Below, piece after piece: positions 23,867 to 31,065 of a stretch of 64,000 nt of DNA. Positions within the stretch are counted from its first letter, which is position 1, and every line of letters begins with the position of its first letter. The position numbers and the translations under genes are program-made. The stretch lies in the NCBI RefSeq assembly GCF_020884795.1, contig NZ_BBZF01000013.1, positions 39,438-103,437 of the forward strand. The letters are read 5' to 3'. This DNA comes from Micromonospora okii. GTDB lineage: Bacteria > Actinomycetota > Actinomycetes > Mycobacteriales > Micromonosporaceae. The notes beneath the pieces were generated by a model. It had not been told where the DNA came from and ran no database searches. It saw nothing but the letters and a program-made list of their open reading frames with translations.

Positions 23867-24670
23867 GTGGGCCGAAGTGCCGCTTTTTTCGATCTGGACA
23901 AGACCGTCATCGCCAAGTCGAGCGCGTTGGCGTTCGGTCGGCCGTTCTACCGCGATGGGCTGATCACGCGGCGGGACGTGGTGAAGTCCGCGTACGCCCA
24001 GCTCATGTTCCGGCTGGGCGGCACCGACGAGCAGACCATGGCCAGGACCCGGGACTACCTCGCCGCGCTCTGCAAGGGCTGGCAGGTGGAGCAGGTCCGC
24101 CAGATCGTCGCGGAGACCCTGCACGAGCTGATCAATCCCTACGTGTACGCCGAGGCGGCGGCCCTCATCGAGGAGCACCAGGCCGCCGGCCGGGACGTCG
24201 TGCTGGTCTCCGCCTCCGGCGACGAGATGGTCCGGCCGATCGGCGAGCTGCTCGGGATCACCGACGTGATCGCCACCCGGATGACGGTGGAGGACGGTCG
24301 CTACAGCGGTGAGGTGGAGTTCTACGCCGCCGGCCCGAGCAAGGTCGAGGCGGTCAGCGAGCTGGCCGAGTTGCGGGGCTACGACCTCGCCGACTCGTAC
24401 GCGTACTCCGACTCGGTGAGCGACCGGCCGCTGCTGGAGTGCGTGGGCCACCCGACGGCGGTCAACCCGGACCGGGCGCTGCGCAAGCTGGCGACGGAGA
24501 ACGCCTGGCCGGTGCTGGAGTTCCGGCACCCGATCCCGCTGGGCCGCCGGCTGCGGGAACGCCCCGCCGTCCCGGTCGCCGCGGCGGCGCTCAGCGTCGG
24601 GGTCGGGGTCGCGATCGGCATCGCCTGGTACGGCCGGCACCGCCGCACCCGCATCGCCCCCGTCCCCTGA
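23867..24670 (+). CDS. HAD-superfamily subfamily IB hydrolase (SerB-like)
   Basis: The 267-residue protein starts at GTG 23867, with no ribosome binding site but a -10 just upstream, so the message is probably leaderless. HAD motif I is FFDLDKTV (Asp9, Asp11), motif II is LVSASGDEM, motif III involves Lys in GPSKVEAV, and motif IV is YSDSVSDRPLLE. All catalytic residues are present, so it should be a phosphatase with a Mg-dependent phospho-aspartate step. Subfamily IB members (CicA, SerB1-like) are often annotated as phosphoserine phosphatases, but their true substrates are unproven. A C-terminal membrane helix (VPVAAAALSVGVGVAIGIAW) anchors it. This gene next to the tad operon is a conserved actinobacterial neighbourhood. 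Confidence 0.9.
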   Translation: MGRSAAFFDLDKTVIAKSSALAFGRPFYRDGLITRRDVVKSAYAQLMFRLGGTDEQTMARTRDYLAALCKGWQVEQVRQIVAETLHELINPYVYAEAAALIEEHQAAGRDVVLVSASGDEMVRPIGELLGITDVIATRMTVEDGRYSGEVEFYAAGPSKVEAVSELAELRGYDLADSYAYSDSVSDRPLLECVGHPTAVNPDRALRKLATENAWPVLEFRHPIPLGRRLRERPAVPVAAAALSVGVGVAIGIAWYGRHRRTRIAPVP

Positions 24671-24761
24671 CCGGGCGGCCGGGAAGGACCACTGCCCGGC
24701 CCTCCGCCACCCCACCCTTGCCGTCCGGCGAGCACCCTCCCCTCCGGCCTGCCACTGCCCC

Positions 24762-24843
24762 GGGTGCAACGCCGCCGGGGGTTCGACACCGCCCGGGTCC
24801 GACGCCACCCGGGTTCGACGCCACCCGGGGTGCGACGCCGTCC
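24762..24843. repeat. Degenerate 16-17 bp tandem repeat
   Basis: About five units of the form GGGTTCGACGCCACCC follow each other with small changes (TTCGACACCGCCC, TCCGACGCCACCC, TGCGACGCCGTCC). It is noncoding. Confidence 0.7.
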
Positions 24844-24915
24844 ACTTTCCGGCCGGCCCCTGACGCCCCACCCCGACCCAGCCAGAAGAACCCGGAAGAG
24901 CACCAAAACCCCCTG

Positions 24916-24943
24916 TTGAGCATTCGCTCAAATTCACCTACCC
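24916..24943 (+). promoter_or_regulatory. Promoter with overlapping operator of the 24980-27764 operon
   Basis: TTGAGC (24916-24921) and TACCCT (24938-24943) are separated by 16 bp and fit -35 and -10 boxes. The -35 lies in the inverted repeat TTGAGC-ATTC-GCTCAA (24916-24931), a weaker copy of the downstream operator. Confidence 0.6.
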
Positions 24944-24971
24944 TCGTTTTGAGCAGGTGCTCAAAACGAGG
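24942..24971. promoter_or_regulatory. Perfect 30-bp operator, probably for the operon's TetR
   Basis: CCTCGTTTTGAGCA and TGCTCAAAACGAGG are perfect inverted arms of 14 bp around GG. The element overlaps the -10 end and the expected transcription start and reaches to the ribosome binding site 9 bp before ATG 24980. TTGAGCA-N2-TGCTCAA cores are typical of TetR-family operators in actinobacteria, and a TetR gene ends this operon. Confidence 0.75.
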
Positions 24972-24979
24972 AGGCCGCC

Positions 24980-25876
24980 ATGCCCGAGCAGGACGAGAAG
25001 CCGCCCCGGCGGACAGCCGCCAACTGGGTGCTGGCCGGGCTGATCGGGCTCTTCGGGCTGGTCGTCTTCGCCGCCACGGTCCGCTCGGGGCGCGCCGACA
25101 GCGCCCTGTTGTTCGTGGCGCTCCCGGTGCTCCTCGCCGCCGGCCTCGCCCTCACGCCGGGGCGCACCGCGCACGGCCGGGTCTTCGTGGTCACCACGAT
25201 CGTCCTGCTGCTGGCGGCGGTGGCGCTGCACGAGGGCGCGGTGTGCGTCGTCCTGGCGGCCCCGCTGGTGTACGCGGTGGCGCACGGCACCACCGCGCTG
25301 ATCCGCGCGCTGCACAACGCCTCGCGGGCGTACTCGTTCCTCGCCGTGCCGCTGCTGCTCCTGCCCGGGCTGGAGGGCAGCGGCGTCGCCCCCCGGTTGG
25401 CCCCGGAGCAGTCGGTCGAGGTGGTCCGGGTGGTGGCGCTGCCCGTCGACCGGGTCGCCGAACGGCTCGCCGCCGGGCCCCGTCCCGCACCGGTCCGGTC
25501 GGTGCCCCTGCGGGTGCTGGGCGTGCCCACCCCCGACCAGGTCAGCGGCGACGGCCTGGCCGTCGGTGACCGCTGGATGTTCGGCTACCACGGCAGCGCG
25601 CACGGGCCGGGCGGCCACCTGCTCGCCGAGGTGGAGACCGCCGCGCCGGGGCACGTCGGCTTCCGCTTCGTCGAGGACACCTCGATCACCGCGCGCTGGT
25701 TGGGCTGGCGGCACGCGGACCTGCGCTGGCGGGCGGTCGACGCCGGGCACACCGAGGTCCGGATCACCGTGGACTACCGGCGCGGGCTCGACCCCTCCTG
25801 GTACTTCGGCCCGCTGCAACAGTTCCTGGTCGGCGAGGGTGTCAGGCACCTGCTCGACATGATGGTGCCCCGGTGA
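24980..25876 (+). CDS. Membrane protein with C-terminal SRPBCC-like domain
   Basis: ATG 24980 follows GAGGAGG. The 298-residue protein has about four to five N-terminal membrane helices (NWVLAGLIGLFGLVVFAATV, LLFVALPVLLAAGLALT, VFVVTTIVLLLAAVALHEGA, YSFLAVPLLLLPGL). A soluble region from about residue 140 follows (RVVALPVDRVAERLAAGPRP, DRWMFGYHGSAHGPGGHLLA, VGFRFVEDTSITARWLGWRH, TEVRITVDYRRGLDPSWYFG). That part resembles polyketide-cyclase/SRPBCC-type ligand pockets, though I cannot confirm the family. It begins a three-gene unit whose members overlap, controlled by a TetR operator directly in front. By analogy it may sense or bind a lipid or hydrophobic compound; function unknown. Confidence 0.8.
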   Translation: MPEQDEKPPRRTAANWVLAGLIGLFGLVVFAATVRSGRADSALLFVALPVLLAAGLALTPGRTAHGRVFVVTTIVLLLAAVALHEGAVCVVLAAPLVYAVAHGTTALIRALHNASRAYSFLAVPLLLLPGLEGSGVAPRLAPEQSVEVVRVVALPVDRVAERLAAGPRPAPVRSVPLRVLGVPTPDQVSGDGLAVGDRWMFGYHGSAHGPGGHLLAEVETAAPGHVGFRFVEDTSITARWLGWRHADLRWRAVDAGHTEVRITVDYRRGLDPSWYFGPLQQFLVGEGVRHLLDMMVPR

Positions 25877-27237
25877 CGGCGGCCCGCCACCTCAGCCTGG
25901 CGGTGCCCCTGCTGGCCGTGCTCGCCGCCACCCGGCTGGACCGGGGCCGGGACGCGCGGGCGGCGGCGCTGCTGGCCTTCGTCGCCGCAGCCCTCGGCAT
26001 CGCCGCGCTCTCCGAGGCGGCCCGGCACACCGGCTGGTACGCCTTCGCGCCGGTGCGGGGCGCGTACCGGGGGCTGCCGGTGGACCTGTGGATCGGCTGG
26101 GCGGCCCTGTGGGGCCCGCTGCCCGTGCTGCTGCGCCGGATCCTGCCGCTGCCGCTGGCGCTCGGCCTGCTGCTCTGGCTCGACGCCGTGGCGATGCCCG
26201 CCCTGGCCCCGCTGGTGCGGCTCGGCCCGCACTGGCTCGTCGGGGAGGCGGTCGGGCTGCTCGCCGTGGCCCTGCCCGCCCAACTGCTCGGCCGGTGGTG
26301 CGCGGATCGGCACCGCCTCGCTGCCCGGGTGCTGCTCCAGGTCGGCGTCTTCGCCGCCCTGCTGCTCTGGTTCGTGCCGACGCTGGCCTTCGAGCTCGGC
26401 GACGGGTCGTGGGCCGGGATCACCGGGCTGTCCCCGTCCGGGCTGCTGCTCCTCGGGCAGGTGGCCCTGCTGGTGGCGACCCCGGCGCTGGCCGCCGTGC
26501 GGGAGTTCGCCGTCCGGGGCGGCGGCACGCCGTACCCCTGGGATCCGCCCCGGCGGCTGGTCACCACCGGGCCGTACGCCTATCTGGCCAATCCGATGCA
26601 GGCCGGCGCGGTGGCCCTGGTGCTGCTCACCGCCACGGTGACCCGCAGTGCGGCGCTGGTCGGCGCGGCGGTGGTGGCGGTCGCGTGCGCGGCGGCGGTG
26701 GCCGGGCCGCACGAGCGGCACGACCTCGCCGGCCGGTACGCGCGGGAGTGGTGGGCGTACCGGGAAGAGGTACGCGACTGGTGGCCGCGCCGCCGGCCGT
26801 ACGCGTCGGGGCCACCGGCGGTCCTCTGGCTCGACGACGGCTGCGGCCCGTGCGCGGCGGTGTGGCGGTTCCTGGCCCGCCGCCGCCCGGTGGGCCTCAC
26901 CGTCGCCTCCGCCGCGACGCACGACGGGGTGCTGTGGCGGGCGGAGTACGTGGGCGGGGACGGTCACCGGGAACGGGGGGTGGCCGCCGTCGCCCGCGCC
27001 CTCGAACACGTGGACCTCGGCTGGGCGCTGGTCGGCTGGGCGCTGCGACTGCCCGGGGTCGGCTGGCTCGCGCAGCTCGTGAGCGATGCGATGATCGCTC
27101 CGCCGCATCCGGCCGGTACGCGAGGAGAGGGATGTCCGACACGAAGCAACGTCTCCTGGACGGGGCCATGGCCGCGATCCGGGAGCACGGCATCGCCGGG
27201 GTCTCGGCCCGCACCATCGCCGCCGCCGCCGGGGTGA
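25873..27237 (+). CDS. ICMT-like membrane methyltransferase fused to a DCC/thioredoxin-like segment
   Basis: GTG 25873 overlaps the previous stop (GTGA). The protein has about nine membrane helices. The second half carries an isoprenylcysteine/phospholipid methyltransferase-like pattern: PRRLVTTGPYAYLANPMQAG, then AGPHERHDLAGRYAREWWAY and REEVRDWWPRRRP. This is the usual TGPY-(R/A)-NPM ... E ... W-Y arrangement. Right after it comes AVLWLDDGCGPCAAVWRFLA, a DCC/thioredoxin-like CxxC site. Methyl transfer to a lipid or small hydrophobic thiol is a reasonable guess. The frame runs to 27237, overlapping the TetR gene by 106 bp; the last 35 residues look like read-through of TetR-coding DNA, so a recent frameshift near the 3' end is possible. 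Confidence 0.8.
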   Translation: MTAARHLSLAVPLLAVLAATRLDRGRDARAAALLAFVAAALGIAALSEAARHTGWYAFAPVRGAYRGLPVDLWIGWAALWGPLPVLLRRILPLPLALGLLLWLDAVAMPALAPLVRLGPHWLVGEAVGLLAVALPAQLLGRWCADRHRLAARVLLQVGVFAALLLWFVPTLAFELGDGSWAGITGLSPSGLLLLGQVALLVATPALAAVREFAVRGGGTPYPWDPPRRLVTTGPYAYLANPMQAGAVALVLLTATVTRSAALVGAAVVAVACAAAVAGPHERHDLAGRYAREWWAYREEVRDWWPRRRPYASGPPAVLWLDDGCGPCAAVWRFLARRRPVGLTVASAATHDGVLWRAEYVGGDGHRERGVAAVARALEHVDLGWALVGWALRLPGVGWLAQLVSDAMIAPPHPAGTRGEGCPTRSNVSWTGPWPRSGSTASPGSRPAPSPPPPG

Positions 27238-27764
27238 ACCAGGCGTTGGTCTTCTACCACTACGGCAGCGTGGACGACCTGCTCGCGGCGGCCTGCCGGG
27301 CCAACGCGGCCGAGCGGGTCGCGCACTGGTCGGCGCGGCTGGCCGGGATCGGCTCGCTGCGCGAGCTGCTGGCCGCCGGCCGCGCCCTGCACCAACAGGA
27401 GCGGGAGCTGGGCAACGTCTCCGTCCTCGCCCAGTTGCTCGCCGGGGCGCAGGCCGACGAGCGGCTGGCCGCCCCGACGGCCGGCGCGCTGCAGCTCTGG
27501 GTGGACGAGATCGAGGCCGTCCTGGGCCGGCTGCTCGCCGGGTCGCCGTTCGCGGAGATCGCGGACGTGCCGGGGCTCGCCCGGGCCGTGTCGGCGGCGT
27601 TCGTCGGGCTGGAGCTCTACGACGGGGTGGACCGGGCCGGGGCGGAGCGGGCGATGTCCGCGCTCGACCAGCTCGCCCTGCTCATCGAGATCGTGGACGA
27701 CCTCGGGCCGGTCGCCCGGCGGGCCCTGCGGGCGAAGATCGACCGCGCGGTCCGGCGGGGCTGA
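27132..27764 (+). CDS. TetR-family transcriptional regulator
   Basis: ATG 27132 follows GGAGAGGG and gives 210 residues. The N-terminal TetR domain is MSDTKQRLLDGAMAAIREHG then IAGVSARTIAAAAGVNQALV and FYHYGS, with the helix-turn-helix at residues 26-45. The ligand domain (VLAQLLAGAQADERLAAPTA, LARAVSAAFVGLELYDGVDR) is of ordinary length. It ends the three-gene operon. The perfect 30-bp palindrome in front of the first gene (24942-24971) is the obvious candidate operator, so autoregulation is likely. The effector is unknown; the neighbouring SRPBCC-like and methyltransferase-like proteins hint at a hydrophobic compound. Confidence 0.93.
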   Translation: MSDTKQRLLDGAMAAIREHGIAGVSARTIAAAAGVNQALVFYHYGSVDDLLAAACRANAAERVAHWSARLAGIGSLRELLAAGRALHQQERELGNVSVLAQLLAGAQADERLAAPTAGALQLWVDEIEAVLGRLLAGSPFAEIADVPGLARAVSAAFVGLELYDGVDRAGAERAMSALDQLALLIEIVDDLGPVARRALRAKIDRAVRRG

Positions 27765-27776
27765 AGACCAGGCCGG

Positions 27777-28523
27777 TCAGGCGGCGGCGAGGATCTCGTC
27801 GCCGACGGCGGTGAGCTGGTCGGCGCCCACCTCCACGGCCGCCATGTAGTGCCGCAGCCAGGAGCGCAGGCCGTCCGGGGTGCCGGTGGCGAAGGCGCCG
27901 GCCGCGCCGACGTACTCCGGCTCCCGCTCGCGGTGGCCCACGTCGACGGCGACCAGGCCGCGCGGGTCGAAGCCGGCGGACATCAGCACCAGCCGGGCCG
28001 CGCCCCGGGCGACCAGTCCGGACGGCCCGGCGAACGGGCGCAGGTTGAGCAGCTCGCCGTGCACCACGGCGGCGAGCACCAGCGGGGGCACCGTCGTGCC
28101 GCCGGCGACCAGCCCGGCCAGGCCGTCCAGCCGGGCGCCGACCACCGGGTCGGCCACCGGCCGCCCCAGCTCGTTCTCGGGTACGGCGTCCCGGGCGGCG
28201 AGGACGTGCAGCCGGGCGAGGACCTGCCGGGGCGCCCTCGGCCAGCGCTCGGTCAGCCCCGGCAGCGCGCCGGCCACCCGCAGCGCCCCCTGGAGCACCG
28301 CATCGGTGACGGTGCCGGCGCGGACGGACTCGCGCTCGTGGGCGTACCCCTCCAGGGCGGCGCTGGCCACGGCGGACCGCAGGCTGACCTCGGCCGCTAC
28401 CTGGCCGCCGTGCCGGCGCAGCGCGCGGTGGCGCATCGCCGCGTCGACGCGGTCGCGGGCCCGCTCGACGGCGGGGGCGATGTCGGCGAGCGCGAGCAGC
28501 GGGGCGAGCGGGTCGGTGGTCAC
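27777..28523 (-). CDS. Fic/DOC-fold-like protein with degenerate active site
   Basis: The 248-residue protein starts at GTG 28523. It is mostly helical (VSLRSAVASAALEGYAHERE, VLQGALRVAGALPGLTERWP). Near residue 160 it carries HGELLNLRPFAGPSGLVARG, which lines up with the Fic motif HPFxxGNGRxxR. The catalytic His is replaced by Arg (LRPF), the invariant Asn-Gly by Pro-Ser, and the first Arg by Val. Similar proteins occur near acsA in Streptomyces and are sometimes named oxidoreductase or Fic family. If the match is right, the fold is kept but AMP transfer is unlikely. No regulatory helix motif was identified. Confidence 0.6.
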   Translation of the reverse strand: MTTDPLAPLLALADIAPAVERARDRVDAAMRHRALRRHGGQVAAEVSLRSAVASAALEGYAHERESVRAGTVTDAVLQGALRVAGALPGLTERWPRAPRQVLARLHVLAARDAVPENELGRPVADPVVGARLDGLAGLVAGGTTVPPLVLAAVVHGELLNLRPFAGPSGLVARGAARLVLMSAGFDPRGLVAVDVGHREREPEYVGAAGAFATGTPDGLRSWLRHYMAAVEVGADQLTAVGDEILAAA

Positions 28524-28833
28524 CCCGCCACGCTAGCGACCCGGGCGACCCGCCCGAGCCCGAGCCACCGACAACGCGACGCGAGCCACCCGCGCCGCAC
28601 CCGCGCCACGTCTGCCGTAGCCCGCTGCGGCCGCGTCCCGACCAGTGGAGCGGTTGAGAGGGGTGCCCTCCTTCCGACCGGAGGCGTTAATAGGATGCTT
28701 TCCTTACAGTTCGGCGCGAGGTGGGGGCCGCTCGGCGCGGGCACCGCGACGGCACCTGTCGCGGGCGGGCGTCGTCGGACTAACCTCTGCGGGGTACGCG
28801 ACGCAGGTCACGAAGCGACGAGGGAGTTCCGGC
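28524..28833. other. Intergenic region upstream of acsA
   Basis: This 310-bp region includes an AT-rich word at about 28686-28708 (GTTAATAGGATGCTTTCCTT), an imperfect dyad of a kind seen before Micromonospora genes, and a possible -10 TAACCT at 28781-28786. I see no gene in it. Confidence 0.45.
28781..28786 (+). promoter_or_regulatory. Possible -10 element of acsA
   Basis: TAACCT lies 47 bp upstream of the acsA ATG, leaving room for a short leader with the ribosome binding site GAGGGAG. No clear -35 was found. Confidence 0.35.
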
Positions 28834-30798
28834 ATGAGCGAGGCACTGGCCAATCTGCTGAACGAGACGCGGCAGTTCGCGCCCCCGGCCGAACTCGCCG
28901 CGAACGCCAACGTCACCGCCGACGCGTACGACGAGGCCGCCGCCGACCGGCTCGCGTTCTGGGAGCGGCAGGCCGGCCGGCTGACCTGGGCGCAGCAGTG
29001 GGACCAGGTGCTCGACTGGTCGAACCCGCCGTTCGCGAAGTGGTTCGTCGGCGGCCGGCTGAACGTGGCGTACAACTGCCTGGACCGGCACGTCGAGGCG
29101 GGTCTGGGCGACCGGGTCGCCATCCACTGGGAGGGCGAGCCGGGCGACACCCGCACCATCACGTACGCCGAGCTGCACAAGCTCACCTGCCAGGCGGCGA
29201 ACGCGCTGACCGAGCTGGGCGTGGCGGCCGGCGACCGGGTGGCGATCTACCTGCCGATGGTCCCCGAGGCGGCGGTGGCGATGCTGGCCTGCGCCCGGAT
29301 CGGCGCGACGCACAGCGTGGTCTTCGGCGGCTTCTCCGCCGACGCGCTGACCAACCGCATCCAGGACGCCAGCGCCAAGGTCGTGATCACGGCCGACGGC
29401 GGGTACCGCCGGGGCAAGCCGTCGGCGCTGAAGCCGACGGTGGACGAGGCGGTGGCGAACTGCCCGTCGGTGGAGCACGTGCTGGTGGTCCGCCGCACCG
29501 GCGAGGAGGTCGCCTGGTCGGCCAAGGACCGCTGGTGGCACGAGACGGTGGAGCAGGCGTCGACCGAGCACACCGCCGAGGCGTTCGACGCCGAGCACCC
29601 GCTGTTCATCCTCTACACCTCCGGCACCACGGCCCGGCCGAAGGGCATCCTGCACACCACGGGCGGCTACCTCACGCAGGCGGCGTTCACGGCGCACGCC
29701 GTGTTCGACCTGAAGCCGGAGACCGACGTCTACTGGTGCACCGCCGACATCGGCTGGGTGACCGGCCACTCCTACATCGTGTACGGCCCGCTGGCCAACG
29801 GCGCCACCCAGGTCATGTACGAGGGCACGCCGGACACCCCGCACAAGGGCCGGTTCTGGGAGATCGTGGGCAAGTACAAGGTCAGCATCCTGTACACGGC
29901 CCCGACGCTGATCCGCACGATGATGAAGTGGGGCGAGGACATCCCCGCTGGCTACGACCTGTCCTCCCTGCGGCTGCTGGGCAGCGTCGGCGAGCCGATC
30001 AACCCCGAGGCGTGGATGTGGTACCGCCAGCACGTCGGCCGGGGTGAGCTGCCGATCGTGGACACCTGGTGGCAGACGGAGACGGGCGCCATCATGATCT
30101 CCCCGCTGCCCGGCGTCACCGAGACCAAGCCGGGTTCGGCGATGACCCCGCTGCCGGGCGTGGTCGCCGACGTGGTGGACGACCAGGGCCAGTCGGTGCC
30201 CAACGGCGGCGGGGGCTACCTCGTGCTGCGCGAGCCGTGGCCGTCGATGCTGCGCACCATCTGGGGCGACGACGACCGGTTCGTCGAGACGTACTGGTCC
30301 CGCTTCGAGGGCATGTACTTCGCCGGGGACGGGGCGAAGAAGGACGACGACGGGCACATCTGGCTGCTCGGCCGGGTCGACGACGTGATGCTGGTGTCGG
30401 GCCACAACATCTCCACGACCGAGGTGGAGTCCGCCCTGGTGTCGCACCCGTCGGTCGCGGAGGCGGCGGTGGTCGGCGCGACCGACCCGACCACCGGGCA
30501 GGCGATCGTGGCGTTCGCCATCCCGCGCGGCACGGCCGACACCTCGGGCGAGGCGGGCGAGAAGCTCATCACCGAGCTGCGTAACCACGTCGCGAAGACC
30601 CTCGGCCCGATCGCCAAGCCCCGGCAGATCATGCTGGTGCCGGAGCTGCCGAAGACCCGCTCCGGCAAGATCATGCGTCGGCTGCTGCGGGACGTCGCGG
30701 AGAACCGGTCGCTGGGCGACGTCACCACGCTCCAGGACTCCTCGGTGATGGAGCTGATCTCCACCGGCATGGGCGGCGGCAAGTCCGACGAGGAGTGA
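28834..30798 (+). CDS. acsA: Acetyl-CoA synthetase (AMP-forming)
   Basis: The enzyme activates acetate to acetyl-CoA via acetyl-AMP in the cytoplasm. ATG 28834 follows GAGGGAGTTCCGGC and gives 654 residues, the normal length. Core motifs are [20 protein letters not shown] (P-loop), [60 protein letters not shown] and [20 protein letters not shown]. The C-terminal catalytic lysine is residue 612 in [15 protein letters not shown]. This is the site acetylated by Pat-type enzymes and reactivated by sirtuins in relatives, so post-translational control is likely. A 16-bp perfect hairpin terminator follows at 30812-30853. Confidence 0.97.
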   Translation: MSEALANLLNETRQFAPPAELAANANVTADAYDEAAADRLAFWERQAGRLTWAQQWDQVLDWSNPPFAKWFVGGRLNVAYNCLDRHVEAGLGDRVAIHWEGEPGDTRTITYAELHKLTCQAANALTELGVAAGDRVAIYLPMVPEAAVAMLACARIGATHSVVFGGFSADALTNRIQDASAKVVITADGGYRRGKPSALKPTVDEAVANCPSVEHVLVVRRTGEEVAWSAKDRWWHETVEQASTEHTAEAFDAEHPLFILYTSGTTARPKGILHTTGGYLTQAAFTAHAVFDLKPETDVYWCTADIGWVTGHSYIVYGPLANGATQVMYEGTPDTPHKGRFWEIVGKYKVSILYTAPTLIRTMMKWGEDIPAGYDLSSLRLLGSVGEPINPEAWMWYRQHVGRGELPIVDTWWQTETGAIMISPLPGVTETKPGSAMTPLPGVVADVVDDQGQSVPNGGGGYLVLREPWPSMLRTIWGDDDRFVETYWSRFEGMYFAGDGAKKDDDGHIWLLGRVDDVMLVSGHNISTTEVESALVSHPSVAEAAVVGATDPTTGQAIVAFAIPRGTADTSGEAGEKLITELRNHVAKTLGPIAKPRQIMLVPELPKTRSGKIMRRLLRDVAENRSLGDVTTLQDSSVMELISTGMGGGKSDEE

Positions 30799-30811
30799 CG
30801 ACAGGCGTACC

Positions 30812-30853
30812 CGCAGGTGGGTGGCGGTCCGTTCGGGCCGCCACCCACCTGCG
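30812..30853 (+). terminator. Hairpin terminator after acsA
   Basis: CGCAGGTGGGTGGCGG pairs perfectly with CCGCCACCCACCTGCG (16 bp) around a 10-nt loop, 13 bp past the stop codon. Confidence 0.85.
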
Positions 30854-31065
30854 TTCGTGCCGTCGGCACGCCGACGTGGGGTGAGCGGGCCGCCTCGGGC
30901 GGTCGGACGGTCGGTGGAGAGGCACCGGCCTGAACGGACACAGGGGTCGATTCCCACTGTCGGAAGACTCCTCTGTCCTTTAGGTTCAGCCGCATCGGCC
31001 GGTTCGACGCATGTCACTGCGCAGGCCCGGCCGGTTCCCTCTCCCATGCCCCAGAACGGAGCGGC

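Larger units (their letters stand above)
24671..24979. other. Intergenic region before the TetR-controlled operon
   Basis: The 309-bp gap contains a short-unit tandem repeat at 24762-24843 and, at its right end, a promoter overlapped by two operators (24916-24931, 24942-24971). No gene was found in it. Confidence 0.55.
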
